Assembly (NCBI GenBank): GCA_000775715.1
Contig: JRWQ01000008.1
Location: forward strand, 248,001 to 312,000
Origin: Vibrio tubiashii
GTDB taxonomy: Bacteria; Pseudomonadota; Gammaproteobacteria; Enterobacterales; Vibrionaceae
Direction: 5' to 3'
DNA length: 64,000 nucleotides
Shown: positions 40,301 to 49,247 of the stretch, in pieces
Position numbering within the stretch: the stretch's first letter is position 1
Layout: the number at the start of each line of letters is the position of its first letter
Position numbers and translations under genes: made by a program
Notes under the pieces: generated by a model
Database searches by the model: none
The model's input: only the letters and a program-made list of their open reading frames with translations
Told to the model about the DNA's origin: nothing

Positions 40301-41675
40301 GGATATCAATATGTACAAGGTTGCTGAATCTGCTAGCACAGACGTAAGAGTGAGAATGCAGACCATTGGTGCCGCAAGCGTACTGTTAGGTCAAGCAATG
40401 CCATTCAACCATATGGGTGGTGAACTGCTTCGCTCTAAATCGATGCAGCGCGACTCGTACGACTTTGGTGATTGGTACAACCTGGTCGACTTTACCCGTT
40501 CAGACAACAACTGGAACAAAGGCTTACCTGCGGCGGAAAAAGACATCGCCAACTACGACCAAATTGAACGTGCAGTTGCGGACGTAAACTCGCAGCCTAC
40601 TCCATCTGACATTGACGCTATGCTTGCCAACTACAAAGAGCTACTGCGCCTCCGTCAATCAAGCGAGTTGTTTACCCTGCCTAGTGGCGAGGAGATCATC
40701 AATCGCGTTGATTTCCGCAATACGGGTAGTGCGCAAACTCCGGGCTTGATCGTCATGACCGTGGACAACGGCATCACCCAGAGCTCAGACATTGATCCGA
40801 ACCTAGATGCCTTGGTTATCGTGCTCAACGCAACGCCAGATCATCAATCGCTTGGTTACTTCAATGATCATAATGGCAACCGTATTGAGTTAAGCAACTT
40901 CGAACTCAGCGCTACGCATAATGCGGGCAACATGTCTAACGGTGCTTACTTCAATGCAACTAACCAAGCCTTTGAAGTTCCGGCTTGGTCTGTGGCAGTG
41001 TTTGAGCAAGCGCGCGGTGGCGAACGTGGCCTAGGCTTGCCTGTATCAGAAAAACTCGGTGACCTACCTCCATTTGGCACGCGCAAAGTCTACATTGCGG
41101 GTGGCTTCCCTCTCGCAGTATGGAACCCAGCGGCAATTGAGGTTCCTTACCTAGGCGAAGGCATCTACGGTGTGACTCTTGGCCTAGATAGCGACACAGG
41201 TTACAAGTTCACCATGGGGTCATGGGATGAGCAGTTCAGCTGCGGCGGTGGCGATTGTGCATCAAACTTCCAAGGGCTGGGCATGTACCAGTTCAAGCTT
41301 GACGCGACAAATGCAGATTCACCTGTAATCATTGATACACAGTTGGTCGAAAGCTATGTGGATAAAGAGTGGTTCATCCCTGGCTCACTATCTGGCGGTT
41401 GGGATCATACGGCTAACCGTAAGATGAGTGCAGAGACAAGCGGCCAAGTTACTTTCACAACCGCTACGCTAGCTGCAAGCTCTTCTTATGAGTTCAAGTT
41501 TACTTGTGGTGGTTGGGGTCAGTGCGAGCATGGTGCTGATGCGGTTATCGCTGGCGCAGACTCTCTGCCATTTGCTAACAACTCAGGCAACATCAGCTTC
41601 ACGCCAGATAGCGATGGTGCGTTCCAAGTGCAATTTAACTTCTTAACCAAAGAAGTGACCATTAGCGCCCTATAG
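37308..41675 (+). CDS. pulA: Pullulanase-type alpha-1,6-glucosidase lipoprotein, 1455 aa
   Basis: This large secreted debranching enzyme cuts alpha-1,6 bonds in pullulan, starch and glycogen. A lipoprotein signal ends LLLAC (lipidated Cys26). Next come N-terminal carbohydrate-binding modules (about 60-135 and 185-285), an unassigned module, a CBM48-like domain (about 440-530) and the GH13 barrel. Barrel motifs are DVVYNHTN, DAFRWDLMGHH (nucleophile Asp826), YFYGEGWNFGEV (acid/base Glu855) and VSKHDNQT (Asp993). Beyond the usual C-terminal beta domain are two further beta modules with paired cysteines (FSCGGGDC, TCGGWGQCEHG), likely extra glycan-binding units. It is longer than Klebsiella PulA (about 1,100). 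It stands alone with MalT-like sites upstream. Confidence 0.9.
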   Translation: MKQQLKLSTLSKAMLPVLTVPLLLACQQETDCTTPQQSTDQINIPAWCEMPKEPEVAEKQRLISYIVAPEENAFFHPHGASNRDWVLKCGNKKFRADGTDEYGPYWLLKSRKASGSCTVSHKGSDVVSVTLDPQAQYQGITEQGEVVNENRRATLLTSLGLDQKGTDVKLPQIDAPGELAAPPAGHFAIQLYDPMGDYQEAGQGLNGYANYNLHLWNNGTPCAAGDPAGFNNGWDDTSVTPDAADQYGPIWYVSVTDHPSQCFNAIVRNGNKDKIIGSDLTVDISAIDTQPSVTYVPGDSTAYASRAFVYENLDLGFNVDTVGAILLDERTLVWKGAQGADQVQIMFSEKGDYQVSDQGVVSALSIKLTPTSLNDEQQTRYPHLADYPAFEVPAALYGLVKTSLVAVASDSNGLEEPATLRSVTGVQYAGALDAMFAQEATELEFGAVYDDSRVTFRLWAPTAQDVDLVVYDENKVELNRYPMTEDIYSGSWSVKKRIRAVDGKYYRYAMKVFQPRDQVTAEYEVTDPYSVSLATNSTHSQAINLNSNDLKPSGWDSLQAPHSQNEANGDLAKVTIYESHVRDFSAHDASTDNKGKYLAFTESGTAPVNHLKELQQAGMTHLHLMPVFDIATINEDPDQVANIDEPFSKLCNLVSAVNSDANFSGYCDSGLTIADVYAEVLNSDNKATPLVQDLTQYVRSVDGYNWGYDPFHYTVPEGSYATNAEGTQRIVEFREMVQAVKQDIGMNVVVDVVYNHTNASGYQSDKSVLDKVVPLYYHRLVPDTGVVETSTCCENTAPEHAMFAKLIDDSIQTWVRDYKIDAFRWDLMGHHPLSQIEQTLAAAREINPEVYFYGEGWNFGEVADDKRFVQATQKHLGGTGIGSFSDRLRDAARGGSPFESGDDTRRMQGFATGAAVLPNELTNYSGEEAKTELARALHQADLIRLGMAGNLKTFKMVDSTNQTLLGQDLDYNGQAAGYADQPWEIQNYVSKHDNQTFWDINMYKVAESASTDVRVRMQTIGAASVLLGQAMPFNHMGGELLRSKSMQRDSYDFGDWYNLVDFTRSDNNWNKGLPAAEKDIANYDQIERAVADVNSQPTPSDIDAMLANYKELLRLRQSSELFTLPSGEEIINRVDFRNTGSAQTPGLIVMTVDNGITQSSDIDPNLDALVIVLNATPDHQSLGYFNDHNGNRIELSNFELSATHNAGNMSNGAYFNATNQAFEVPAWSVAVFEQARGGERGLGLPVSEKLGDLPPFGTRKVYIAGGFPLAVWNPAAIEVPYLGEGIYGVTLGLDSDTGYKFTMGSWDEQFSCGGGDCASNFQGLGMYQFKLDATNADSPVIIDTQLVESYVDKEWFIPGSLSGGWDHTANRKMSAETSGQVTFTTATLAASSSYEFKFTCGGWGQCEHGADAVIAGADSLPFANNSGNISFTPDSDGAFQVQFNFLTKEVTISAL

Positions 41676-41690
41676 ACAATCTATAAACGT

Positions 41691-41724
41691 AAAAAAGCCG
41701 CTTCAATTCATTGAAGCGGCTTTT
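41691..41724. terminator. Terminator of pulA
   Basis: A perfect 14-pair stem (AAAAGCCGCTTCAA with TTGAAGCGGCTTTT, loop TTCA) follows the pulA stop by about 15 bases. Confidence 0.95.
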
Positions 41725-41740
41725 GCTATTCAGAGAAATC

Positions 41741-41870
41741 AAATACTCAAAATAGTTGGAGTTTCAGCTAGGCAGCAAGTAAGTTCATCCCTATGCGCAT
41801 AGGTGCTCTATGTAATTAGGGTGAACTTACGCGGTTAACAACGCTGCAACTTCAAGTATGAAGAGTATTT
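41741..41870. repeat. ERIC-like imperfect palindrome
   Basis: This is a 130-base element with matching ends (AAATACTC ... GAGTATTT) and a long imperfect inverted repeat. Inside are GGCAGCAAGTAAGT and GTGAACTTACGC, and the centre is CCCTATGCGCATAGG-like. Size, palindromic form and inner words (CAGCTAGGCAGC, AACGCTGCAACTTCAAGTATGA) resemble the roughly 127-base ERIC/IRU repeats of enterics and vibrios. It overlaps two bases of the aspS stop codon and lies 17 bases after the pulA terminator. Identity with a consensus was not computed. Confidence 0.75.
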
Positions 41871-43647
41871 ACTCTTGTTCTTTCTTCTCTGCAGCTTTAA
41901 CCGCAATCTCTAGCTCTTCAAGTGCCGCTGGGTTAGCTAGGCTTGGTGCGTCTGTTAGTAGACAGCTTGCGTTCGTTGTTTTCGGGAATGCGATAACATC
42001 ACGGATGTTCTCTGTACCACATAGCAACATTACCAGACGGTCAAGACCGAATGCTAGACCTGCGTGTGGAGGCGTACCGAACTTAAGTGCGTCTAATAGG
42101 AAGCCAAACTTCGCTTGTTGCTCGTCAGCTTCGATACCTAGAATATCGAATACTGCTGATTGCATTTCAGCGTTGTGGATACGTACAGAACCACCACCCA
42201 CTTCGTAGCCGTTAATTACCATGTCGTATGCGTTTGAGTTTGCAGCCGCTGGGTTCGCTTTTAGCTCCTCTGCAGTCACACCTAGAGGCGATGTGAATGG
42301 GTGGTGCATAGCGTGTAGGTTGCCTTCGTCATCTTCTTCAAACATTGGGAAGTCAACAACCCATAGTGGAGTCCATGCTTCGTTGTCTGTTAGCTCAAGG
42401 TCTGTACCTAGCTTCAGACGTAGCGCGCCCATTGCTTCTGCAACTGTGTTTGCTTTGTCTGCACCGAATAAGATGATATCGCCAGTCTCTGCACCAGTGC
42501 GCTCAAGAATGCCGTTAATCACTTCTTCGTTTAGGAACTTAGCCACTGGAGACTGAATACCTTCCATGCCTGCAGCGCGGTCGTTAACCTTCATCCATGC
42601 TAGACCTTTCGCACCGTAGATACCAACGAACTCACCGTAACCATCGATCTGCTTACGAGTTAGTTTAGCACCACCTGGTACGCGGATGACTGCAACGCGA
42701 CCTTTGTCATCATTTGCAGGGCCAGAGAAGACTTTGAACTCAACGTCTTTCACTAGGTCAGCAACGTCCACAAGCTCTAATGGGTTGCGTAGATCTGGCT
42801 TGTCAGAGCCGAAACGACGAATCGCTTCGCTAAATGGCATGACTGGGAACTCACCTAGGTCAACGTTTAGTAGCTCTTGCCACATGTTGCGAACCATTTT
42901 CTCTGTCGTTGCACGAACTTGGTCGGCCGTCATGAATGACGTTTCGATATCGATCTGAGTGAACTCTGGCTGACGGTCAGCACGCAAGTCTTCATCACGG
43001 AAACACTTAACGATTTGGTAGTAACGATCAAAACCAGACATCATCAGCAGCTGTTTAAATAGCTGTGGAGACTGAGGAAGTGCGTAGAAGCTACCTTTGT
43101 GAACACGGCTTGGTACTAGGTAGTCACGCGCACCTTCTGGCGTCGCTTTCGTTAGTACTGGTGTTTCGATGTCTAGGAAGCCGTTGTCATCTAGGAAACG
43201 ACGCACAAAGCTTGAAGCTTTTGCACGTAGCTTGATGCGATCGCTCATCTCAGGACGACGTAGATCTAGGTAACGGTACTTAAGACGCTGCTCTTCTGAG
43301 TTGTTCTGATTGAAGTCTAGTGGCAGCACGTCTGCACGGTTGATGATTTCAAGGCCTTTAGCAATGATCTCAACTTCACCCGTTGCCATGTCTTTGTTTA
43401 CTTGGCTATCTGGACGAACACGAACTTCACCCGTTAGCTTGATACAGAATTCATTACGTAGCGTGTTAGCCACTGCGTACGCATCTGCCATATCTGGATC
43501 GACAACTACCTGAACAACGCCTTCACGATCTCGCATATCGATGAAAATAAGACCGCCTAAATCACGGCGACGGTTAACCCAGCCGCAAAGTTCTACAGTT
43601 TGTCCTGCAAGGGACTTGTTCAGGTGACCACAGTAATGGGTACGCAT
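41869..43647 (-). CDS. aspS: Aspartyl-tRNA synthetase
   Basis: This 592-residue class IIb synthetase charges tRNA-Asp. The N-terminal OB fold binds the anticodon (about 1-105, [17 protein letters not shown]). The class II core follows with motif 2 ([18 protein letters not shown]) and motif 3 ([13 protein letters not shown]), and a bacterial GAD insertion domain lies between them. Length matches E. coli (590). The gene ends at the ERIC-like repeat; aspS stop codon bases overlap it. Its neighbours yecE, cmoA and cmoB are divergent, in E. coli order. Confidence 0.98.
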   Translation of the reverse strand: MRTHYCGHLNKSLAGQTVELCGWVNRRRDLGGLIFIDMRDREGVVQVVVDPDMADAYAVANTLRNEFCIKLTGEVRVRPDSQVNKDMATGEVEIIAKGLEIINRADVLPLDFNQNNSEEQRLKYRYLDLRRPEMSDRIKLRAKASSFVRRFLDDNGFLDIETPVLTKATPEGARDYLVPSRVHKGSFYALPQSPQLFKQLLMMSGFDRYYQIVKCFRDEDLRADRQPEFTQIDIETSFMTADQVRATTEKMVRNMWQELLNVDLGEFPVMPFSEAIRRFGSDKPDLRNPLELVDVADLVKDVEFKVFSGPANDDKGRVAVIRVPGGAKLTRKQIDGYGEFVGIYGAKGLAWMKVNDRAAGMEGIQSPVAKFLNEEVINGILERTGAETGDIILFGADKANTVAEAMGALRLKLGTDLELTDNEAWTPLWVVDFPMFEEDDEGNLHAMHHPFTSPLGVTAEELKANPAAANSNAYDMVINGYEVGGGSVRIHNAEMQSAVFDILGIEADEQQAKFGFLLDALKFGTPPHAGLAFGLDRLVMLLCGTENIRDVIAFPKTTNASCLLTDAPSLANPAALEELEIAVKAAEKKEQE

Positions 43648-43922
43648 AATGAATTTCCCAATCTCTTAAAATTTGTTGATTACTCTCTATCGGTGTTAAG
43701 TTTACCCATAGAGCAAAGTTCCATTTATACGCTGAAAGTGGGCCGAGATCGACCACCTAACGTACAATTTATTGCGATTTACTATCTATTGATGCTTTTT
43801 GAACCAGTAAAGGCGTAAAACCGCAGCAATATGTAAAAATTGGCGCTGATTATAGCCCTAATATGGGGAGTTCGGCAAAACTCTCATTCAATCAATTAAA
43901 ACAAGAGAATGTCACGGCGAAT

Positions 43923-44789
43923 ATGAACGGTTTACCTATCAGACTCGGCCTGACCATGTGGTCGCACAAAAACTGGCAAAAAAGCTTCTATGGCAGTGGC
44001 ACCAAGCCCGGCGAAAGACTAGAAAAATACGCTAGCGTGTTCCACACCGTTGAAGGTAATACCACTTTTTACGCCACACCCAACAGCGTCACTGTCAATA
44101 ACTGGCGCGCCGCTACCCACGATGACTTCCGCTTTACCTTTAAGTTGCCACAAACCATCACTCACCAACAGATGTTGCGCGGTTGTCAGGCAGAGCTGAA
44201 AAGCTTTATGTCGATAATGCAGCCACTCCACGACCGAATAGGTCAATGGACCATTCAGCTGCCTGCCGCGTTTGGCCCAGAACATTTAGACCGTTTAAAG
44301 CAATTTTGTGCGCTATTCCCACCCCACTACCCTATCGGTATTGAGGTTCGCCATCCCGATTTCTTTGCTAAAGGCGACGCCGAGAAAGCGCTCAATGCTT
44401 GGCTCATTGAGCAAGGCTACGATCGCATCATTATGGACAGCCGCCCAGTATTTGCCGCCAAACCTGACAACGAAGCGATTATTGATGCGCAGCAAAAGAA
44501 ACCGCGAGTGCCCGTTCACGCCATTGCCACCGCTAACCATCCAATGATTCGCTTTATTGGCCACTCGGCAGAAGAACAAAACTACGACTTTTTCACCCCT
44601 TGGCTGAGTAAACTTCCACTGTGGATCGAGCAAGGTAAACAACCTTATGTGATGATTCATACTGCAGATAACATCATCGCGCCTGAGTTAGCGGCTAACC
44701 TATACAAACAACTGCAACTAAAGGCAGTTCTACCTGACTTGAACCCATTTCCGGCCCACGATGGAAACGCTCAGATACAGATGTTTTGA
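43923..44789 (+). CDS. yecE: DUF72 family protein, YecE-like
   Basis: This 288-residue cytoplasmic protein has a TIM-barrel-like DUF72 fold: RLGLTMWSHKNWQKSFYG near the start, FHTVEGNTTFYATPN, FRFTFKLPQTITH, FPPHYPIGIEVRHPDFF and PYVMIHTADNI. Function is unknown. The start is uncertain. ATG at 43923 fits the family, while ATG at 43863 gives 20 extra residues; neither has a clear ribosome binding site. It sits between aspS and cmoA as in E. coli. Confidence 0.85.
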   Translation: MNGLPIRLGLTMWSHKNWQKSFYGSGTKPGERLEKYASVFHTVEGNTTFYATPNSVTVNNWRAATHDDFRFTFKLPQTITHQQMLRGCQAELKSFMSIMQPLHDRIGQWTIQLPAAFGPEHLDRLKQFCALFPPHYPIGIEVRHPDFFAKGDAEKALNAWLIEQGYDRIIMDSRPVFAAKPDNEAIIDAQQKKPRVPVHAIATANHPMIRFIGHSAEEQNYDFFTPWLSKLPLWIEQGKQPYVMIHTADNIIAPELAANLYKQLQLKAVLPDLNPFPAHDGNAQIQMF

Positions 44790-44887
44790 CGCGATTGACG
44801 GCAAAACATGACAGAAGGGTAAAATTCACATAAAATACGCGCCTTTTTAATGGCTGATGACCGGAAATAGGCGTAATTCCGGGCTAA

Positions 44888-45636
<749 letters not shown>

Positions 45637-45637
<1 letters not shown>

Positions 45638-45713
45638 CGAGAAGCGAGAAGCGAGAAGCGAGAAGCGAGAAGCGAGAAGCGAGAAGCGAGAAGCGAGAAG
45701 CGAGAAGCGAGAA
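45637..45713 (+). repeat. Tandem repeat, 11 copies of GCGAGAA
   Basis: Eleven perfect, uninterrupted copies of the 7-base unit GCGAGAA (77 bases) begin on the last base of the cmoA stop codon. The tract is followed by AAGCG, a decayed part-unit. It is wholly purine-rich on one strand apart from C. It occupies the intergenic part of the cmoA-cmoB transcript. Confidence 0.98.
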
Positions 45714-45771
45714 AAGCGTTTATTGACCTTGCTCCCGTGTCAAATTATTAATTTATTATCAGTGAAAAACT

Positions 45772-46743
45772 ATGTTTAACTTTGCCAACTTTTATCAGTT
45801 AATTGCCTCAGACACTCGTCTTCAGCCTTGGCTAAATGTACTGCCTCAACAGTTAACCGACTGGCAAAATGCTGAACATGGTGATTTCGGTCGCTGGCTT
45901 AAAGCGCTGAATAAAATCCCTGAAGGCTCCCCTGATCAGGTTGATCTGAAAAGTTCTGTGACGATAGCTAACGATACCCCTTTCCATACCGGAGAGCTAA
46001 AAAAGCTAGAGAGCTTGCTGCGCACTTTCCACCCATGGCGCAAAGGCCCGTACCACCTGCACGGTATTCATATTGACACCGAATGGCGCAGCGACTGGAA
46101 ATGGGACCGCGTGCTACCTCATATCTCACCGCTAAAAGATCGCAGCGTATTGGATGTGGGCTGTGGCAACGGTTACCACATGTGGCGCATGCTTGGTGAA
46201 GGTGCTCGTTTATGTGTCGGTATTGACCCGTCGCACCTGTTTCTGATTCAGTTCGAAGCGGTTCGTAAACTGCTAGGTAACAACCAGCGCGCACATCTAC
46301 TGCCACTAGGCATTGAGCAACTACCTAAACTCGAAGCATTTGATACCGTGTTCAGCATGGGCGTGCTCTATCACCGTCGTTCGCCGCTTGATCACCTAAT
46401 TCAACTTAAAGACCAACTGGTTTCTGGCGGTGAGTTGGTACTTGAAACTCTGGTCATTGAAGGTGATGAGACCTCAGTACTGGTTCCCGTTGACCGCTAC
46501 GCTCAAATGCGCAACGTCTACTTCTTCCCGTCAGCCAAAGCGCTGAAAGTTTGGCTGGAGCAAGTTGGCTTTGCCAATGTACGTATCGTAGATGAAAACG
46601 TAACAACAACGGGGGAACAACGTACTACAGAGTGGATGACGCACAACTCGCTACCCGACTACCTAGACCCTAGCAACCCAAGCAAGACCGTTGAAGGACA
46701 CCCAGCGCCGCGTCGCGCGGTTCTCGTTGCAACAAAACCATAG
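45772..46743 (+). CDS. cmoB: tRNA U34 carboxymethyltransferase CmoB
   Basis: This 323-residue enzyme transfers the carboxymethyl group from carboxy-SAM to 5-hydroxyuridine at tRNA position 34, giving cmo5U. SAM-fold motif I is [16 protein letters not shown] (about 125-140), preceded by the family segment [38 protein letters not shown] follows. Length equals E. coli (323). A terminator at 46839-46866 follows. Confidence 0.97.
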   Translation: MFNFANFYQLIASDTRLQPWLNVLPQQLTDWQNAEHGDFGRWLKALNKIPEGSPDQVDLKSSVTIANDTPFHTGELKKLESLLRTFHPWRKGPYHLHGIHIDTEWRSDWKWDRVLPHISPLKDRSVLDVGCGNGYHMWRMLGEGARLCVGIDPSHLFLIQFEAVRKLLGNNQRAHLLPLGIEQLPKLEAFDTVFSMGVLYHRRSPLDHLIQLKDQLVSGGELVLETLVIEGDETSVLVPVDRYAQMRNVYFFPSAKALKVWLEQVGFANVRIVDENVTTTGEQRTTEWMTHNSLPDYLDPSNPSKTVEGHPAPRRAVLVATKP

Positions 46744-46838
46744 GGCCTTAGGTTTAGGAATATTAGAGAATTGACAAAGAGTTAACTCAACTTGTTTGAG
46801 AAACCATTCCCCTCTATCTCAATCCCCAATACAATATC

Positions 46839-46866
46839 AAGGATGCCTAGCATCCTTATATTTTTA
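46839..46866 (+). terminator. Terminator of cmoB
   Basis: AAGGATGC-CTA-GCATCCTT is a perfect eight-pair stem followed by ATATTTTT. Confidence 0.8.
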
Positions 46867-46894
46867 ATGTATATAGTTCTTAAGATCACTTTTT

Positions 46895-46926
46895 CACGAA
46901 CAAGCGCAGCATGTGGCTTGTTCGTG
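46895..46926. other. Strong stem-loop before the protease-like gene
   Basis: CACGAACAAGC and GCTTGTTCGTG form a perfect eleven-pair stem with a ten-base loop. Flanking T5 and A5 can extend it. No T run follows on either strand, so it is not a standard terminator. It lies 61 bases before the next start codon. Confidence 0.7.
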
Positions 46927-46987
46927 GCAAAAACTATACGTTAAACTCCCAGTCTATCTATCGTCTTAATAACTTTCAGGTTTATAA

Positions 46988-47725
46988 ATGTTGACAAGAT
47001 TTACCCCGGTTGTAGCGCTTATGCTGCTGTCTGGTTGTACGCTGACAAACAGTGAGCAATACCACCAAGAAACATTAGCTGCAATTCAAGCTTCAGAAAC
47101 AAATCTAACCAACCAGAATACAAACCTATCTCTGCAGTTAAGTAACCAATCAGATTATATCGAAAGCCTTGAAGAACAGGTGCATGAGCTAGAGAAGCAG
47201 ATCGTTCAACTTCGAGCTTATGAACCAAAAGACACGGTAGACAAGAGTCCTTCAGTGGTTGAGACGAAATCTAAACCAACGCCAACACATACAATTGTGT
47301 TAGGTGAAGTAGAAAAGGTCAGAATTGATGCTATCAAACAATCTTTTGATGCTCGTGTTGATACAGGCGCTGCCACCTCATCACTCAATGCGGTCGATAT
47401 CGAACAGTTTGAACGCAATGGAAAGAACTGGGTTCGCTTCCACCTATCAAACGGCGATCAAGAGCTCAACGATACGAACTGGATCGAAGCACCAATTGTA
47501 CGCTTCGTAAAAATCCGCCAATCAACCAATGAAAAAGTAGAACGTAGAGCTGTCGTTGAATTGTGGGTTAAACTCGGAAAAATCCATGAAAAAGCGCAAT
47601 TTACTTTGGCGGATCGCTCTCAAATGAGTCATCCTGTACTCTTAGGTCGTGAATTTATCCGTGACATCGCATTAGTTGATGTAAGTAAGCAGTATTTACA
47701 TACGGAAGTTCGTCAAAAACAATAA
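46988..47725 (+). CDS. Retropepsin-like zinc/aspartic protease domain lipoprotein
   Basis: This 245-residue protein has a lipoprotein signal with LLSGC (Cys17). A coiled-coil segment (about 28-78) and a linker lead to a PF05618-type domain (about 100-240). The domain carries DARVDTGAATSSL, a retropepsin-type DTG centred on Asp125, and PVLLGREFIRDIALVDV. It is likely anchored in the envelope facing the periplasm. It is the first gene of a three-gene unit, 14 bases before the next. In comparative genomics such proteins accompany ATP-grasp ligases and 7TM transglutaminase-like proteins. The substrate is not known. The ribosome binding site is weak. Confidence 0.85.
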   Translation: MLTRFTPVVALMLLSGCTLTNSEQYHQETLAAIQASETNLTNQNTNLSLQLSNQSDYIESLEEQVHELEKQIVQLRAYEPKDTVDKSPSVVETKSKPTPTHTIVLGEVEKVRIDAIKQSFDARVDTGAATSSLNAVDIEQFERNGKNWVRFHLSNGDQELNDTNWIEAPIVRFVKIRQSTNEKVERRAVVELWVKLGKIHEKAQFTLADRSQMSHPVLLGREFIRDIALVDVSKQYLHTEVRQKQ

Positions 47726-47739
47726 GGTAACGTAGGCTT

Positions 47740-49245
47740 ATGACGTCCAAAATCCCATTTTACATATCAGTTGCGTTAATCATTGCTGCTGGTATTGCTC
47801 TTAGTGTTATTCGTCACCAAAGTTACGGCGTTCCCTGGACACCAGGTGAAACTCGACAAGTTTGGGACATTGAAGCCCGTATCGAGTTCACCGGTCAAAA
47901 TAAACCTGTCAAAGCTTCACTAGCCGCGCCTCACACCCAAACCGGCTTTACTCTGATTAACGAGTCGTCATCTTCTTCCGGCTACGGAGTCTCATATCTT
48001 CAAACAGAATCGGGCAGAAGAGCCGAGTGGTCCGTTCGCAATGCATCTGGTCCTCAAACGATCTACTACAAAACTCAGTTCCTGGTTGATCCTCAAGCAA
48101 AAGTAGAACCCATTACTCCGAACAATGAAATTACACCCCCTACCTTTGACGGCCCCGTTGAAGCCGCTGTAGTAGCACTAATTGAACGCGCTAACGAACG
48201 ATCTGCTGACGACATTACTTTTACTCGCGAGCTCATTAAATCGCTCAACGACTCCGACAGCCAAAACGCTTCGCTGATTCTGAACCGTATGTCGCAAGTT
48301 GATGCAGTCGATAAAATTCTTGCCTACGCTCAGGTTCAGAGCAAAGTGGTTGGTGTTATCGAGCTAGAAGATGGTCGTCGTCGTCAAACCATTCAACACA
48401 TGAACCAAGTATGGGATGGTCAAAACTGGATGCTATTTAACCCAAGTAGCGCGAACCAAGTGATTAAAGAAAACATCCTAGTTTGGGATGAATCAAACGT
48501 TTCACTACTTGACCTAATTGGCGGTCAAAACAGCCAAGTTCATTTCTCGATGATCGCCAAAGATGTTACACCATCTATAGCAACTCAGAACAAGGTTGAA
48601 GCTGACGGCCTGCTCAATTTCTCAATCCATAGCCTCCCTCTTGAAGAGCAGGCTATGTTTAAAACCATTATGTTGATTCCTATCGGTGCACTTATTGTTG
48701 TGTTCTTAAGAGTCATTATAGGTCTGAAAACATCAGGCACTTTTATGCCAGTACTGATCGCAGTTGCCTTTGTCCAGACACAACTTGTCACGGGTATCGT
48801 TGGTTTCTTGCTAATAGTTGGTACCGGCTTGGTAATTCGAAGTTACCTCTCCAAACTCAACTTACTATTGGTTGCGCGGATATCCGCCGTTATTATCACA
48901 GTAATCATGATTATCTCGGTGTTCACAGTCGTCGCGTTTAAGATCGGTCTGACAGAAGGCCTATCAATTACCTTCTTCCCTATGATTATCTTGTCTTGGA
49001 CCGTAGAACGCATGTCGATTCTGTGGGAAGAAGAGGGGGCGAAAGAGGTCATACTACAAGGTGGTGGCTCGCTACTCACGGCAGTACTGGTTTACTTAGC
49101 AATGACTAATTCATACATTCAGCACCTGACCTTTAACTTTATTGGTCTGCAGTTAATCGTTATGGGCGCCATTCTTTTACTGGGTACGTACACAGGTTAC
49201 CGTCTAACAGAGCTTCGACGCTTTAAACCACTTGCGGAGGACTAA
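47740..49245 (+). CDS. Inactive transglutaminase fused to seven transmembrane helices
   Basis: This 501-residue inner-membrane protein has one N-terminal helix (about 7-24). A periplasmic region of about 270 residues is a transglutaminase-like fold whose catalytic Cys appears to be missing: I see no Cys in the protein. Seven helices follow from about residue 305 to 490 (IPIGALIVVFLRVIIGL, TSGTFMPVLIAVAFV, GFLLIVGTGLVI, and others). It matches the transglut_i_TM / 7TM_transglut build. It lies between the protease-like gene (14 bases) and the ATP-grasp gene (2 bases), so the three are cotranslated. Function unknown. Confidence 0.88.
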   Translation: MTSKIPFYISVALIIAAGIALSVIRHQSYGVPWTPGETRQVWDIEARIEFTGQNKPVKASLAAPHTQTGFTLINESSSSSGYGVSYLQTESGRRAEWSVRNASGPQTIYYKTQFLVDPQAKVEPITPNNEITPPTFDGPVEAAVVALIERANERSADDITFTRELIKSLNDSDSQNASLILNRMSQVDAVDKILAYAQVQSKVVGVIELEDGRRRQTIQHMNQVWDGQNWMLFNPSSANQVIKENILVWDESNVSLLDLIGGQNSQVHFSMIAKDVTPSIATQNKVEADGLLNFSIHSLPLEEQAMFKTIMLIPIGALIVVFLRVIIGLKTSGTFMPVLIAVAFVQTQLVTGIVGFLLIVGTGLVIRSYLSKLNLLLVARISAVIITVIMIISVFTVVAFKIGLTEGLSITFFPMIILSWTVERMSILWEEEGAKEVILQGGGSLLTAVLVYLAMTNSYIQHLTFNFIGLQLIVMGAILLLGTYTGYRLTELRRFKPLAED

Positions 49246-49247
49246 GC

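Noticed and set aside
41858..42208. Forward frame across the end of aspS
   Set aside because: Antisense shadow of AspRS codons, rich in Ser and Arg.
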